Source of the DNA: an uncultured Eubacterium sp.
GTDB lineage: Bacteria > Bacillota > Clostridia > Lachnospirales > Lachnospiraceae
Length of the DNA stretch: 64,000 nucleotides
NCBI GenBank assembly: GCA_910589665.1
Contig: CAJUTR010000007.1
Span: 1 to 64,000, forward strand
Direction of reading: 5' to 3'
Position numbers and translations under genes: made by a program
Shown: piece by piece, positions 8,367 through 16,887 of the stretch
Layout: the number at the start of each line of letters is the position of its first letter
Position numbering within the stretch: the stretch's first letter is position 1
The notes under the pieces: model-generated
What the model was told of the DNA's origin: nothing
Database searches by the model: none
What the model saw: only the letters and a program-made list of their open reading frames with translations

Positions 8367-9158
8367 ATGAATACACAAACAGATACAAAAATCGTGCAAA
8401 CCGCAGGCCGGGACAGCCTTGGTACATTTGCGCCGATGTTCGCGCATCTGAATGACGATGTGCTGTTCGGAGAGGTTTGGAATGAAAATGTTATTACGTT
8501 AAAAACCAAATGTATCATAACTGTCGTATCACTCATGGCATCCGGCATCACGGACTCCTCTCTTACGTACCATCTGGAGAATGCCAGGGCGCACGGTGTG
8601 ACAAAAGAAGAAATCGCTTCGATCATCACCCATGTGGCAATGTATGTCGGGTGGCCAAAAGGATGGGCAGTATTCCGTCTGGCAAAAGATGTATGGAACG
8701 AGAAAGAACCGACCGATGCCGATACGGCTGAACTCAATACGGTCATGACCGAAAAAGAACAATATCAGAACAGTATCTTTTTCCCGATCGGTGATACCAA
8801 CGATGCTTTTGCCGCGTATTTTACCGGACAGAGTTATCTGGCACCCATCAGCACCGAACAGGTTCCCGTTTTCCATGTGACATTTGAACCAGGATGCCGT
8901 AATCACTGGCATATCCATCACGCAAAAAGCGGCGGCGGACAGATGTTACTCTGCGTCGGAGGCCGTGGAACCTATCAGGAATGGGGCAAAGCTGCAGTAG
9001 AAATGACGCAGGGGAGCGTCATTAACATTCCGGCAGGTGTAAAGCACTGGCACGGTGCCGCTCCTGATTCATGGTTTTCGCATCTTGCCATAGAGGTTCC
9101 CGGAACGGAGACGGAAACGGAGTGGTGCGAGCCGGTTTCAGCGGAAGAATATAAGTAA
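8367..9158 (+). CDS. Carboxymuconolactone decarboxylase-cupin fusion protein
   Basis: A 263-residue protein with two domains. Residues about 10-105 form an AhpD/CMD-like domain (GRDSLGTFAPMFAHLNDDV, then LTYHLENARAHGVTKEEI and ITHVAMYVGWPKG). The usual CxxC of AhpD-type peroxidases is absent, so a disulfide-reductase role is unlikely. Residues about 140-255 form a cupin barrel with metal-binding histidines in HWHIHH and a second motif GVKHWHGAAP. The ATG at 8367 follows AAAGGAGG with an 8-base spacer. Such CMD-cupin proteins often sit beside flavodoxins and aldo-keto reductases in gut bacteria. Proteins of this class are usually annotated from family membership only; the true substrate is not known. 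Confidence 0.85.
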   Translation: MNTQTDTKIVQTAGRDSLGTFAPMFAHLNDDVLFGEVWNENVITLKTKCIITVVSLMASGITDSSLTYHLENARAHGVTKEEIASIITHVAMYVGWPKGWAVFRLAKDVWNEKEPTDADTAELNTVMTEKEQYQNSIFFPIGDTNDAFAAYFTGQSYLAPISTEQVPVFHVTFEPGCRNHWHIHHAKSGGGQMLLCVGGRGTYQEWGKAAVEMTQGSVINIPAGVKHWHGAAPDSWFSHLAIEVPGTETETEWCEPVSAEEYK

Positions 9159-9238
9159 CGTAGTTTCACGCAAAATGAAAAACGCTAAAGAAGCGTTCTT
9201 CATGAAAAGGTTTAGGCGTGCGCAAATGGAGGAAAAAT

Positions 9239-9832
9239 ATGAAACATAAAAAACAAATTTATTGGATCAGTCTCGCTTTGACTTTTTCCCTGATTGCAGG
9301 ACTGGCATTTCCAGCATCAAATGTGAACGCAGCTAAAAAAACAAAAGAAAAGAACGATCAGAAAGTATTAGTCGTATACTTCTCAGCAACCGGAACGACC
9401 AAAGGCGCAGCTAAGAAGATAAAAAAAGCGACAAACGGCAAACTGTTTCAGATCAAGGCGGCAGATCCGTATACCGACGAGGATCTGAGCTATGACAATG
9501 ACGACTGCAGGGCGAATACGGAGCAAAAGGATGGCAGCATCCGTCCGAAAATGAAAGGAAGCGTAAAAAACATACAGGATTACGATGTCATCTTCCTCGG
9601 TTATCCGATCTGGTGGGGAAAAGAGCCTATGATCATCCGCACCTTTTTGGAATCCCACCATGTAAAAGGCAAAAAAATCGTACCGTTCTGCACGAGCGGC
9701 GGCAGCGGGATCTCCGGCAGTATGAAGGGGATCAGGACAGCGGCAAAAGGTGCCAAAGTGGTAAAAGGTAAAGACTTAACAGACGCTTCCCGTAAAAGCG
9801 TGAAAAGCTGGGCACTGGGAAAAGTGAAATAA
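9239..9832 (+). CDS. Secreted flavodoxin-like protein
   Basis: A 197-residue flavodoxin with an N-terminal signal peptide (MKHKKQIYWISLALTFSL, with cleavage probably after NVNA). The FMN phosphate-binding loop is VVYFSATGTTKGAA. Other flavin contacts are in FLGYPIWWGKEPMI and PFCTSGGSGISGS, the arrangement of the NAD(P)H-dependent flavodoxin_4 type. No lipobox cysteine is present, so it is either a free secreted protein or held by an uncleaved signal anchor. The start is chosen behind GGAGG at 9228-9232. It is the last gene of the TetR operon, 80 bases after the CMD-cupin gene, and a long terminator follows. An extracytoplasmic electron carrier is the likely role; the partner is not visible here. 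Confidence 0.85.
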   Translation: MKHKKQIYWISLALTFSLIAGLAFPASNVNAAKKTKEKNDQKVLVVYFSATGTTKGAAKKIKKATNGKLFQIKAADPYTDEDLSYDNDDCRANTEQKDGSIRPKMKGSVKNIQDYDVIFLGYPIWWGKEPMIIRTFLESHHVKGKKIVPFCTSGGSGISGSMKGIRTAAKGAKVVKGKDLTDASRKSVKSWALGKVK

Positions 9833-9841
9833 CTACTAGAT

Positions 9842-9886
9842 AATAACAAGAGCAGGAAATCCGTAAGATTTCCTGCTCTTGTTATT
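9842..9886. terminator. Bidirectional hairpin terminator
   Basis: A perfect 20-bp stem (9842-9861 with 9867-9886) and a 5-base loop (CGTAA) lie between the convergent flavodoxin and glgP genes. The stem ends are A/T-rich, so a U-tract is available in both directions and it can stop transcription from either side. Confidence 0.9.
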
Positions 9887-9914
9887 ATCTATTCCCTGTG
9901 AGGATTTACCTCCA

Positions 9915-12374
9915 TCAAAGTCTTACCTTCTCCAGATTCCAAATATCCTTCGCGTATTCCTCGATCGTACGGTCGGAGGAGAATTTGCCACTCTTTGCCA
10001 CGTTCAGCATAGCCATCTTTGCCCACGCCTGCCTGTCACGGTATGCCGCATCCACCGCTTTCTGCGCTTCGGCATACGAACGGAAATCTTTGAGGATAAA
10101 ATACTGGTCGGCCCGCTCATATCCGTTCGAATCCAGTAACGACGAGTACAATTCATGGAACAGTTCTGGATTTCCGCCAGAGTACGTGCCGTCGATCAGC
10201 TGGTCCACGACCTTCCCCACCTCACGGTCTGCCTCGTAGATCTCTCTCGGCCTGTACTGGTTGTTATGCTCAAAATCAATGACTTCCTGGGAGGACAGAC
10301 CGAAAATGAATGCATTTTCCTCTCCCACTTCCTCTACGATCTCCACATTGGCCCCGTCCATCGTGCCAAGCGTCGGCGCGCCGTTCAGCATAAACTTCAT
10401 ATTGCCGGTACCTGATGCTTCTTTGCTTGCCGTGGAAATCTGCTCGGAGACATCCGCAGCCGCGAAAATGATCTCCGCATTGCTGACACGGTAGTTTTCG
10501 ATAAATACCACTTTGATCTTACCCTGGATCGACTTGTCGTTATTTACGACCTCGCCCACACTGTTGATCAGCTTGATGATCGCCTTGGCGCGGCGGTATC
10601 CCGCAGATGCTTTCGCCCCGAAGATAAATGTGCGCGGCACCATATCCAGATCCGGATTTTCCTTCAACTGATTGTACAAATACATCACATGCAGGATATT
10701 GAGAAGCTGGCGTTTGTACTCGTGGAGCCGCTTCACCTGAACGTCAAAGATCGAATTCGGATCTATGTCCACGCCGTTATACTTTTTAATGTACTTCGCC
10801 AAACGAACTTTATTCTGGTATTTGATATCCATAAACTCCTTCTGTGCGACTGCGTCGTCTGCATAAGGTGTCAGACGGCCGATCTGGGACAGATCGGTGA
10901 TCCAGCCCTGGCCGATCTTATTCGTCACCCATTTCGCCAGCAATGGATTCCCGTGAAGAAGGAAACGTCTCTGGGTAATACCATTTGTCTTATTATTAAA
11001 CTTCTCCGGCATCATCTCATAAAAATCTTTGAGTTCCTGATTCTTGAGGATCTCCGTGTGGAGCTTCGCCACACCGTTCACGGAAAAACCGGCAGCGATC
11101 GCTAAATGCGCCATCTTCACCTGTCCGTCATAAATGATCGCCATTTTTTTCACCTTTTCGAAATTACCTGGATACTGCTCGGCAATCGCATTTTGGAAGC
11201 GGCGGTTGATCTCCTCGGTGATCTGATAAATCCTCGGCAGAAGTCTGGAGAACAGGTCAATCGGCCATTTTTCCAAAGCTTCCGACATGATCGTATGGTT
11301 TGTATACGCGCATGTCTTTGTCGTGATCGCCCACGCATCATCCCACTCCAAAAGATATTCGTCTAACAAAATACGCATGAGCTCCGGCACGGTCACGGTC
11401 GGGTGCGTGTCATTGAGCTGGAAACATACTTTTTCTGGCAATCCATGAATATCGTCGTGTTTTTCCATATATTTGGCAACCGCGCGCTGCACACTGGCCG
11501 AAACGAAGAAATACTGCTGTTTCAAACGAAGTTCCTTACCGGCAATATGATTGTCATTCGGATACAGCACTTCACAGATCGTACGGGCAAGATTCTGCTG
11601 CTCAACCGCCTTCTGATAATCTCCCTTGTCAAATGAATCGAGGTTAAACGTATTGATCGCCTCTGCGTCCCAAATACGAAGCGTATTGACGATCCGGTTT
11701 CCATATCCGACAACCGGAATATCATACGGTACTGCTTTTACCGACTGATAATTTTCCTGGACATAACAGTCTTTTCCATCTTTGTCTTTGCGAACTGCTA
11801 CATAGCCGCCAAACTTAACTTCCATCGAATATTCCGGACGCTTCATCTCAAATGGGTTGCCTTGCTCCAGCCAGTCATCGGGCGCTTCCACCTGGAACCC
11901 GTTCTCGATCTTCTGCATGAACATTCCATATTTATAGCGGATCCCACAGCCATATGCCGGGTAACCGAGTGTCGAAAGCGACTCCAGAAAGCAGGCAGCC
12001 AAACGTCCTAATCCGCCGTTTCCAAGCGCAGCATCCGGCTCCTGATCCTCAATGACATCAAGATCCACGCCGAGTTCTTCTAACACCTCGCGAACCACCT
12101 TATCACGCTTAAGATTGATGATCATGTTTCCCAAGGCACGGCCCATCAGGAATTCCATCGAAAGGTAGTAAACTGTTTTTACATCCTTTTCCTCATACTG
12201 CTTGTGTGTCTCCATCCAGTCGTCCACGACAATGTCTTTTACTGCATAAGCTACCGCCTGAAAAATCTGCTGCTCCGTCGCTTTTTCAATCGGCTTGCGG
12301 AATAACAGCTTCATATAATTTTCAATGTCGCTTTTCAACTGTGCCTTCCTACTACTTTCTGCCAAAATATTCAT
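9915..12374 (-). CDS. glgP: Glycogen/starch (alpha-glucan) phosphorylase
   Basis: This protein of about 819 residues phosphorolyses alpha-1,4-glucan to glucose 1-phosphate and uses pyridoxal phosphate as cofactor. The PLP-binding region EASGTGNMKFMLNGAPTLG, with its Schiff-base lysine, is intact. So are the family segments EPDAALGNGGLGRLAACF, VCFQLNDTHPTVTVPELM, RLHEYKRQLLN and GAKASAGYRRAK. The length is normal for bacterial GlgP. The start is placed at ATG 12374 behind GAGAGGAAG. The other glycogen genes are not in the window; the neighbour upstream is ileS, 62 bases away. A hairpin terminator follows at 9842-9886. Confidence 0.95.
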   Translation of the reverse strand: MNILAESSRKAQLKSDIENYMKLLFRKPIEKATEQQIFQAVAYAVKDIVVDDWMETHKQYEEKDVKTVYYLSMEFLMGRALGNMIINLKRDKVVREVLEELGVDLDVIEDQEPDAALGNGGLGRLAACFLESLSTLGYPAYGCGIRYKYGMFMQKIENGFQVEAPDDWLEQGNPFEMKRPEYSMEVKFGGYVAVRKDKDGKDCYVQENYQSVKAVPYDIPVVGYGNRIVNTLRIWDAEAINTFNLDSFDKGDYQKAVEQQNLARTICEVLYPNDNHIAGKELRLKQQYFFVSASVQRAVAKYMEKHDDIHGLPEKVCFQLNDTHPTVTVPELMRILLDEYLLEWDDAWAITTKTCAYTNHTIMSEALEKWPIDLFSRLLPRIYQITEEINRRFQNAIAEQYPGNFEKVKKMAIIYDGQVKMAHLAIAAGFSVNGVAKLHTEILKNQELKDFYEMMPEKFNNKTNGITQRRFLLHGNPLLAKWVTNKIGQGWITDLSQIGRLTPYADDAVAQKEFMDIKYQNKVRLAKYIKKYNGVDIDPNSIFDVQVKRLHEYKRQLLNILHVMYLYNQLKENPDLDMVPRTFIFGAKASAGYRRAKAIIKLINSVGEVVNNDKSIQGKIKVVFIENYRVSNAEIIFAAADVSEQISTASKEASGTGNMKFMLNGAPTLGTMDGANVEIVEEVGEENAFIFGLSSQEVIDFEHNNQYRPREIYEADREVGKVVDQLIDGTYSGGNPELFHELYSSLLDSNGYERADQYFILKDFRSYAEAQKAVDAAYRDRQAWAKMAMLNVAKSGKFSSDRTIEEYAKDIWNLEKVRL

Positions 12375-12435
12375 TGGATCTTCCTCTCTTTCCCTTTTCA
12401 TTTTTTCCTTATTCCGAACGTCTAGACAGCTTCTT

Positions 12436-15400
12436 TTAAAAAGAAAGTCTTGACATTGTCAAACCAAAGGTAACGTCTTCACCATTGATGTTCCACTCAG
12501 CCGTATGCCCCTGCATACCGCCAATGATGATGCGCTCGGCAAGTACTTCACTCTTGATCTGTTCCGCATTCCGAATGATGATATCCGTCAGCTTGTCACT
12601 GCCGACCTCATATATCTCGATCGTATCCGTGACCTCAAATCCGGAATCCTTGCGCATCGTCTGGATCTTACTGATGATCTCGCGCACAAACCCCTCCTCG
12701 ATCAGTTCCCCGGTAAGGTTCGTATCAAGCACAACCGTAATCCCCCTGTCTTCCTGCGAGACATAGCCTTCCATCTGGGCAGCTTCGATCAAGAGGTCAT
12801 CCTTTGCCAAAACTTCTTGTGTCCCCTCCACCGTCAGGGTGATCTCAGCGTTTGCCTGTAACTCATCCATCGCGGCATTACCGTCCAGTCCGGCAAGTAC
12901 CTCTTTGAGCGCGCCCAGCCGGCTTCCAAACCGTTTGCCAAGCGTCCTTAGCTGCGGCTTAAACGCGTACGTCGTAAATTCCCTCACGTCTTTTGTAAAA
13001 ACGACTTCTTTTACATTCAGCTCTTCCGCAATGATATCTTTGTAGAAGTCAGCCAGTTCCTCTTCCTTATCCGCCTTCACATACATCTTTCCGATCGGCT
13101 GTCGGTTTTTGATATTCGCCTCATTTCGGCAGGCACGGCCTAACACGACGATCTGCAGCAGTTCATCCATCTGAGCTTCCAGCTCCTGATCGATGTAGTT
13201 TTCGTCTACTTCCGGAAAATCACACAAATGGATGCTTTCCGGCGCGCTCTGGTCCGTCCGTGTCACGAGATTCTGATAGATGCTCTCCGCCATAAACGGG
13301 ATCATCGGCGCGGCCGCCTTCGCAATCGTCACAAGCGCCGTATACAATGTCATATAGGCATTGATCTTATCCTGTTCCATACCACCCGCCCAAAAACGTT
13401 CACGGCACCGGCGGACATACCAGTTACTCATATCATCGACAAAATCCTGCAGCGCCCTCGCCGCTTCGGGGATACGGTAATTACCAAGATGGCCGTCGAC
13501 CTCCCCGACCACGGTATTCAGCTTACTGAGAAGCCATTTATCCATCATGCTGTGGCTCGGCTCCGCCTCATTGATCTTGTCATAGTCCAGTTTATATTTT
13601 GACGCGTCAAAATTATCGATATTTGCGTAAAGCACGAAAAATGCGTAGGTGTTCCACAACGTTCCCATAAATTTGCGCTGTCCCTCGACCACGACCTTCG
13701 AATGGAACCGGTTTGGCAGCCAGGGCGCGGAATTGATATAGAAATACCAGCGGATGGCATCGGCTCCATACTGGGCAAGCGCCTCCATCGGATCGACCGC
13801 GTTTCCTTTGCTCTTCGACATCTTCTGTCCATCCTCATCCAAAACGAGGCCGAGGACAATAACATTCTCATACGGCGCCTTATCAAATAACAGCGTCGAC
13901 TCTGCCAGCAGGGAGTAGAACCATCCCCTCGTCTGATCGACAGCCTCTGAGATAAACTGCGCCGGAAACTGTTTCTCGAACAATTCTTTATTCTCAAACG
14001 GATAATGGTGCTGCGCAAACGGCATAGCCCCGGAATCAAACCAGCAGTCGATCACTTCCGGCACGCGGTGCATTTCCTTTCCGCAATGCGGGCATTTGAT
14101 CGTGACTTCGTCGATATACGGGCGGTGCAGTTCAACGTTCTTCGCCGCCTCGTTTCCGCTCATTTTTGCCAGTTCCTCACGGCTGCCGATGCACTCCATA
14201 TGGCCACAGCCACATTCCCATATGTTCAGCGGCGTACCCCAGTAACGGTTTCTCGAGACGCCCCAGTCCTGTATATTTTCGAGCCAGTCGCCAAAACGCC
14301 CCGTCCCGATGCTTTCCGGAATCCAGTGGATCGTTTTATTATTGCGGATCAGCTGTTCTTTTACCTCGGTCATCTTGATGAACCATGACTCCCTCGCATA
14401 ATAGATCAGCGGCGTATCACAGCGCCAGCAGAACGGGTAATCATGTTCAAACTTCGGCGCCCCGAACAAAAGTCCCTTCTTTTCCAAATCCTGCAATATC
14501 GGCATGTCCGCGTCCTTCACAAACATACCGGCGTAGTCCGTCTCCTCGGTCATCTCACCTTTGCCGTCCACGAGCTGCACAAACGGCAGGTCGTATTTGC
14601 GCCCTACGGCAGCGTCGTCCTCACCAAAGGCCGGCGCGATATGAACGATACCGGTACCATCCGTCATCGTAACATATCCGTCACAAGTGATATAATACCC
14701 TTTTTTGTGCTGTTTCTCACATATATCGAGGGCAAAATCAAACAGGGGCTCATATTCTTTCCCCTCGAGATCCGTTCCCTTGTACGTCTCCAGCACTTCG
14801 TACGCCTTCTCGTCTGCCGCCTCACCGTCCCCGGCAAGTCCGCCAAGTACCTGCTCCAAAAGCGCCTCTGCCATATAATACGTATAGCCGTCCTTCGCTT
14901 TTACCTTGCAGTATGTCTCATCTGGATTTACACAGAGAGCGACATTACTCGGCAGCGTCCACGGCGTCGTCGTCCATGCTAAAAAGAACGCGTCTTCCCC
15001 GACAACGCGGAATCGTACGATCGCAGAGCGCTCCTTCACTGCTTTATACCCCTGCGCTACCTCGTGGGACGAGAGCGGTGTACCGCATCTCGGACAGTAG
15101 GGAACGATCTTAAATCCCTTATACAAAAGCTTTTTATTCCATATTTCCTTGAGCGCCCACCACTCCGACTCGATAAAATCGTCATGGTACGTGACATATG
15201 GCTGTTCCATATCAGCCCAGAACCCGACGGAACCTGAGAAGTCTTCCCACATTCCTTTATATTTCCACACGGATTCCTTGCATTTGGAGATGAACGGATC
15301 CAGTCCGTACTTCTCGATCTGTTCCTTCCCATCCAAACCGAGAAGTTTCTCCACCTCCAGCTCGACCGGAAGACCATGTGTATCCCAGCCAGCTTTCCTC

Positions 15401-15639
15401 GGCACCTGATACCCCTTCATCGTGCGGTATCTCGGTATCATGTCTTTTATGGCACGGGTGAGCATATGTCCGATATGCGGTTTCCCATTTGCCGTGGGCG
15501 GCCCGTCATAAAACGTGTATGTAGGGCACCCTTTTCGCTGCTCAATACTCTTTTTGAATATATCATTCTCTTCCCAAAATTTTTCTATCTCTTTTTCCCT
15601 GTCGACAAAATTCAGGTCTTTCGAAACTTTCTCGTACAT
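12436..15639 (-). CDS. ileS: Isoleucyl-tRNA synthetase, type 2 (eukaryote-like)
   Basis: A class I aminoacyl-tRNA synthetase of 1067 residues that charges tRNA-Ile. The signature PHIGHM lies at residues 54-59 and KMSKS near residue 605. The editing domain (LAWTTTPWTLPSN) and the anticodon-binding C-terminal half are present. The N-terminus (FWEENDIFKKSIEQRKG, then CPTYTFYDGPPTANGKP) is of the ileS2 or eukaryote-like type rather than the usual bacterial type 1. In other bacteria this type gives low-level to high-level tolerance of mupirocin. No T-box leader is visible: the gene upstream ends only 43 bases away, so expression probably comes from read-through or a promoter within that gene. Confidence 0.95.
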   Translation of the reverse strand: MYEKVSKDLNFVDREKEIEKFWEENDIFKKSIEQRKGCPTYTFYDGPPTANGKPHIGHMLTRAIKDMIPRYRTMKGYQVPRKAGWDTHGLPVELEVEKLLGLDGKEQIEKYGLDPFISKCKESVWKYKGMWEDFSGSVGFWADMEQPYVTYHDDFIESEWWALKEIWNKKLLYKGFKIVPYCPRCGTPLSSHEVAQGYKAVKERSAIVRFRVVGEDAFFLAWTTTPWTLPSNVALCVNPDETYCKVKAKDGYTYYMAEALLEQVLGGLAGDGEAADEKAYEVLETYKGTDLEGKEYEPLFDFALDICEKQHKKGYYITCDGYVTMTDGTGIVHIAPAFGEDDAAVGRKYDLPFVQLVDGKGEMTEETDYAGMFVKDADMPILQDLEKKGLLFGAPKFEHDYPFCWRCDTPLIYYARESWFIKMTEVKEQLIRNNKTIHWIPESIGTGRFGDWLENIQDWGVSRNRYWGTPLNIWECGCGHMECIGSREELAKMSGNEAAKNVELHRPYIDEVTIKCPHCGKEMHRVPEVIDCWFDSGAMPFAQHHYPFENKELFEKQFPAQFISEAVDQTRGWFYSLLAESTLLFDKAPYENVIVLGLVLDEDGQKMSKSKGNAVDPMEALAQYGADAIRWYFYINSAPWLPNRFHSKVVVEGQRKFMGTLWNTYAFFVLYANIDNFDASKYKLDYDKINEAEPSHSMMDKWLLSKLNTVVGEVDGHLGNYRIPEAARALQDFVDDMSNWYVRRCRERFWAGGMEQDKINAYMTLYTALVTIAKAAAPMIPFMAESIYQNLVTRTDQSAPESIHLCDFPEVDENYIDQELEAQMDELLQIVVLGRACRNEANIKNRQPIGKMYVKADKEEELADFYKDIIAEELNVKEVVFTKDVREFTTYAFKPQLRTLGKRFGSRLGALKEVLAGLDGNAAMDELQANAEITLTVEGTQEVLAKDDLLIEAAQMEGYVSQEDRGITVVLDTNLTGELIEEGFVREIISKIQTMRKDSGFEVTDTIEIYEVGSDKLTDIIIRNAEQIKSEVLAERIIIGGMQGHTAEWNINGEDVTFGLTMSRLSF

Positions 15640-15682
15640 ACATACCTCATTTCTGCGCTGCTTTTGCGCACTCTACACGGTT

Positions 15683-16762
15683 TTATTCAGTATACTCCTT
15701 TAAGAGCTCCGGGTCAAGTTTGATCCGGTTATCCATCGTTTTCATAATATCTACCAGTTCCATACTTTCGCCCGTTTTCACATTTGACAGATCATACAGC
15801 TTGTTGTCCTGAAAACTCAAAACCCACGGCTTAAAGAGATCTGACTCGTTTTCGATGATCACAAGTCCTTTCACATGTCCGGTAAGTTCGACACACACGC
15901 CCGGATAGAGGACATTGATCCCCTTTGTAAGAGCCTGTACCACTTCCGGATCGTATTGATCGGACTTCTCCATCAAGAGACGGAGCGCTTTCACTTCGCT
16001 CGTCGGCTCCTCATAGGATTTCATAGCGGTCAGCCGGTCATAGGCATCCGCCACGTATAAGATCGTCGCGCCTGAATTCGCGCGAGCCGCTTCCTTTGCC
16101 TCTTTAGACGCATTTTCTGAACAGAGCGCCTGCATATGCTCGACCATCAGGACAACATTTTCCTCCATATCCGCATGGCTTTTCAAAATCTCCCGTGTAT
16201 TGACCCGGGCAAGCTCACTCTTATCCTGATCCTCCTCGGAATTTATCGACTGTTTCACTTTCACCCCACCGCACTCATGAAGGAGACCTGCTTTTACGAT
16301 CGAGTTGATCCTCCCGAGCGGCAAATTCATTTTTCCGGCAATGATCGCCGCCAAAAGCGCCACGTTGATGCTGTGCTTGTACACAAAGTCATCACTGCTG
16401 CGCAGACTCTGTACAAAGTTGATCTTCGGCGAATGATTCGCATAATTTTTCAAAATGAGACTGCACAGCCAGTCAAGCCCTTTGTCCTTCTTCCCGGACG
16501 CGATCAGGTCCAGATCCTCGCGGATGCTGAAAACTGCCATCGTCTGAAACCGTTCAAAATTAATATCATCTTCTGTCATTGGCGGAACAGGCTCTGCCGG
16601 CTCCAATATATACAATCCCATCAATCCAAAATTACGTATGCCATAAATCGCCTGCATCGTCAGTTTCGTATCACGGTCATAAAGCAATACACCATTTTTA
16701 TTATAAATCGGTTTCCCCAGACGCATACCCGGCCTGAGTTCATCAACTTTTACAAAAAGCAT
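15683..16762 (-). CDS. Degenerate HD-GYP-family protein
   Basis: A soluble protein of about 359 residues with the layout of HD-GYP phosphodiesterases. The N-terminal small beta domain is VDELRPGMRLGKPIYNKNG, followed by a helical HD-fold domain. The catalytic signatures are damaged: the HD pair reads LLHECGGV instead of LLHDIGK near residue 160, and the downstream HHE and GYP loop is replaced by a short EHMQALC segment. The terminal ADAYDRLTA motif survives. A cyclic-di-GMP phosphodiesterase would normally need all of these, so this is more likely a non-catalytic binding or sensor protein. The start is moved to ATG 16762 behind AAAGGAG. It is transcribed ahead of ileS, which is an odd partner. 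Confidence 0.7.
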   Translation of the reverse strand: MLFVKVDELRPGMRLGKPIYNKNGVLLYDRDTKLTMQAIYGIRNFGLMGLYILEPAEPVPPMTEDDINFERFQTMAVFSIREDLDLIASGKKDKGLDWLCSLILKNYANHSPKINFVQSLRSSDDFVYKHSINVALLAAIIAGKMNLPLGRINSIVKAGLLHECGGVKVKQSINSEEDQDKSELARVNTREILKSHADMEENVVLMVEHMQALCSENASKEAKEAARANSGATILYVADAYDRLTAMKSYEEPTSEVKALRLLMEKSDQYDPEVVQALTKGINVLYPGVCVELTGHVKGLVIIENESDLFKPWVLSFQDNKLYDLSNVKTGESMELVDIMKTMDNRIKLDPELLKEYTE

Positions 16763-16808
16763 TTTCTTTTCTCCTTTCACTTTTTAGACACACTTATACA
16801 CTACTATA

Positions 16809-16837
16809 ATAATAACAGCTATAAGAAAATAATACAA
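16809..16837 (-). promoter_or_regulatory. Sigma-A-type promoter for the HD-GYP-like gene
   Basis: Read on the minus strand, TTGTAT (16832-16837) is followed after 17 bases by TATTAT (16809-16814), about 45 bases before the HD-GYP-like gene. The same A/T-rich interval presumably also carries the plus-strand promoter of the subtilase; TATAAT at 16805-16810 could be its -10. Confidence 0.5.
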
Positions 16838-16887
16838 TAAATAAATTATGTTTTTGTAAAATTTGAACTGAATTTTGGAGGTATTTT

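Noticed and set aside
15640..15682. T-box leader for ileS
   Set aside because: The gap is only 43 bases and lacks the AGGGTGG-type element.
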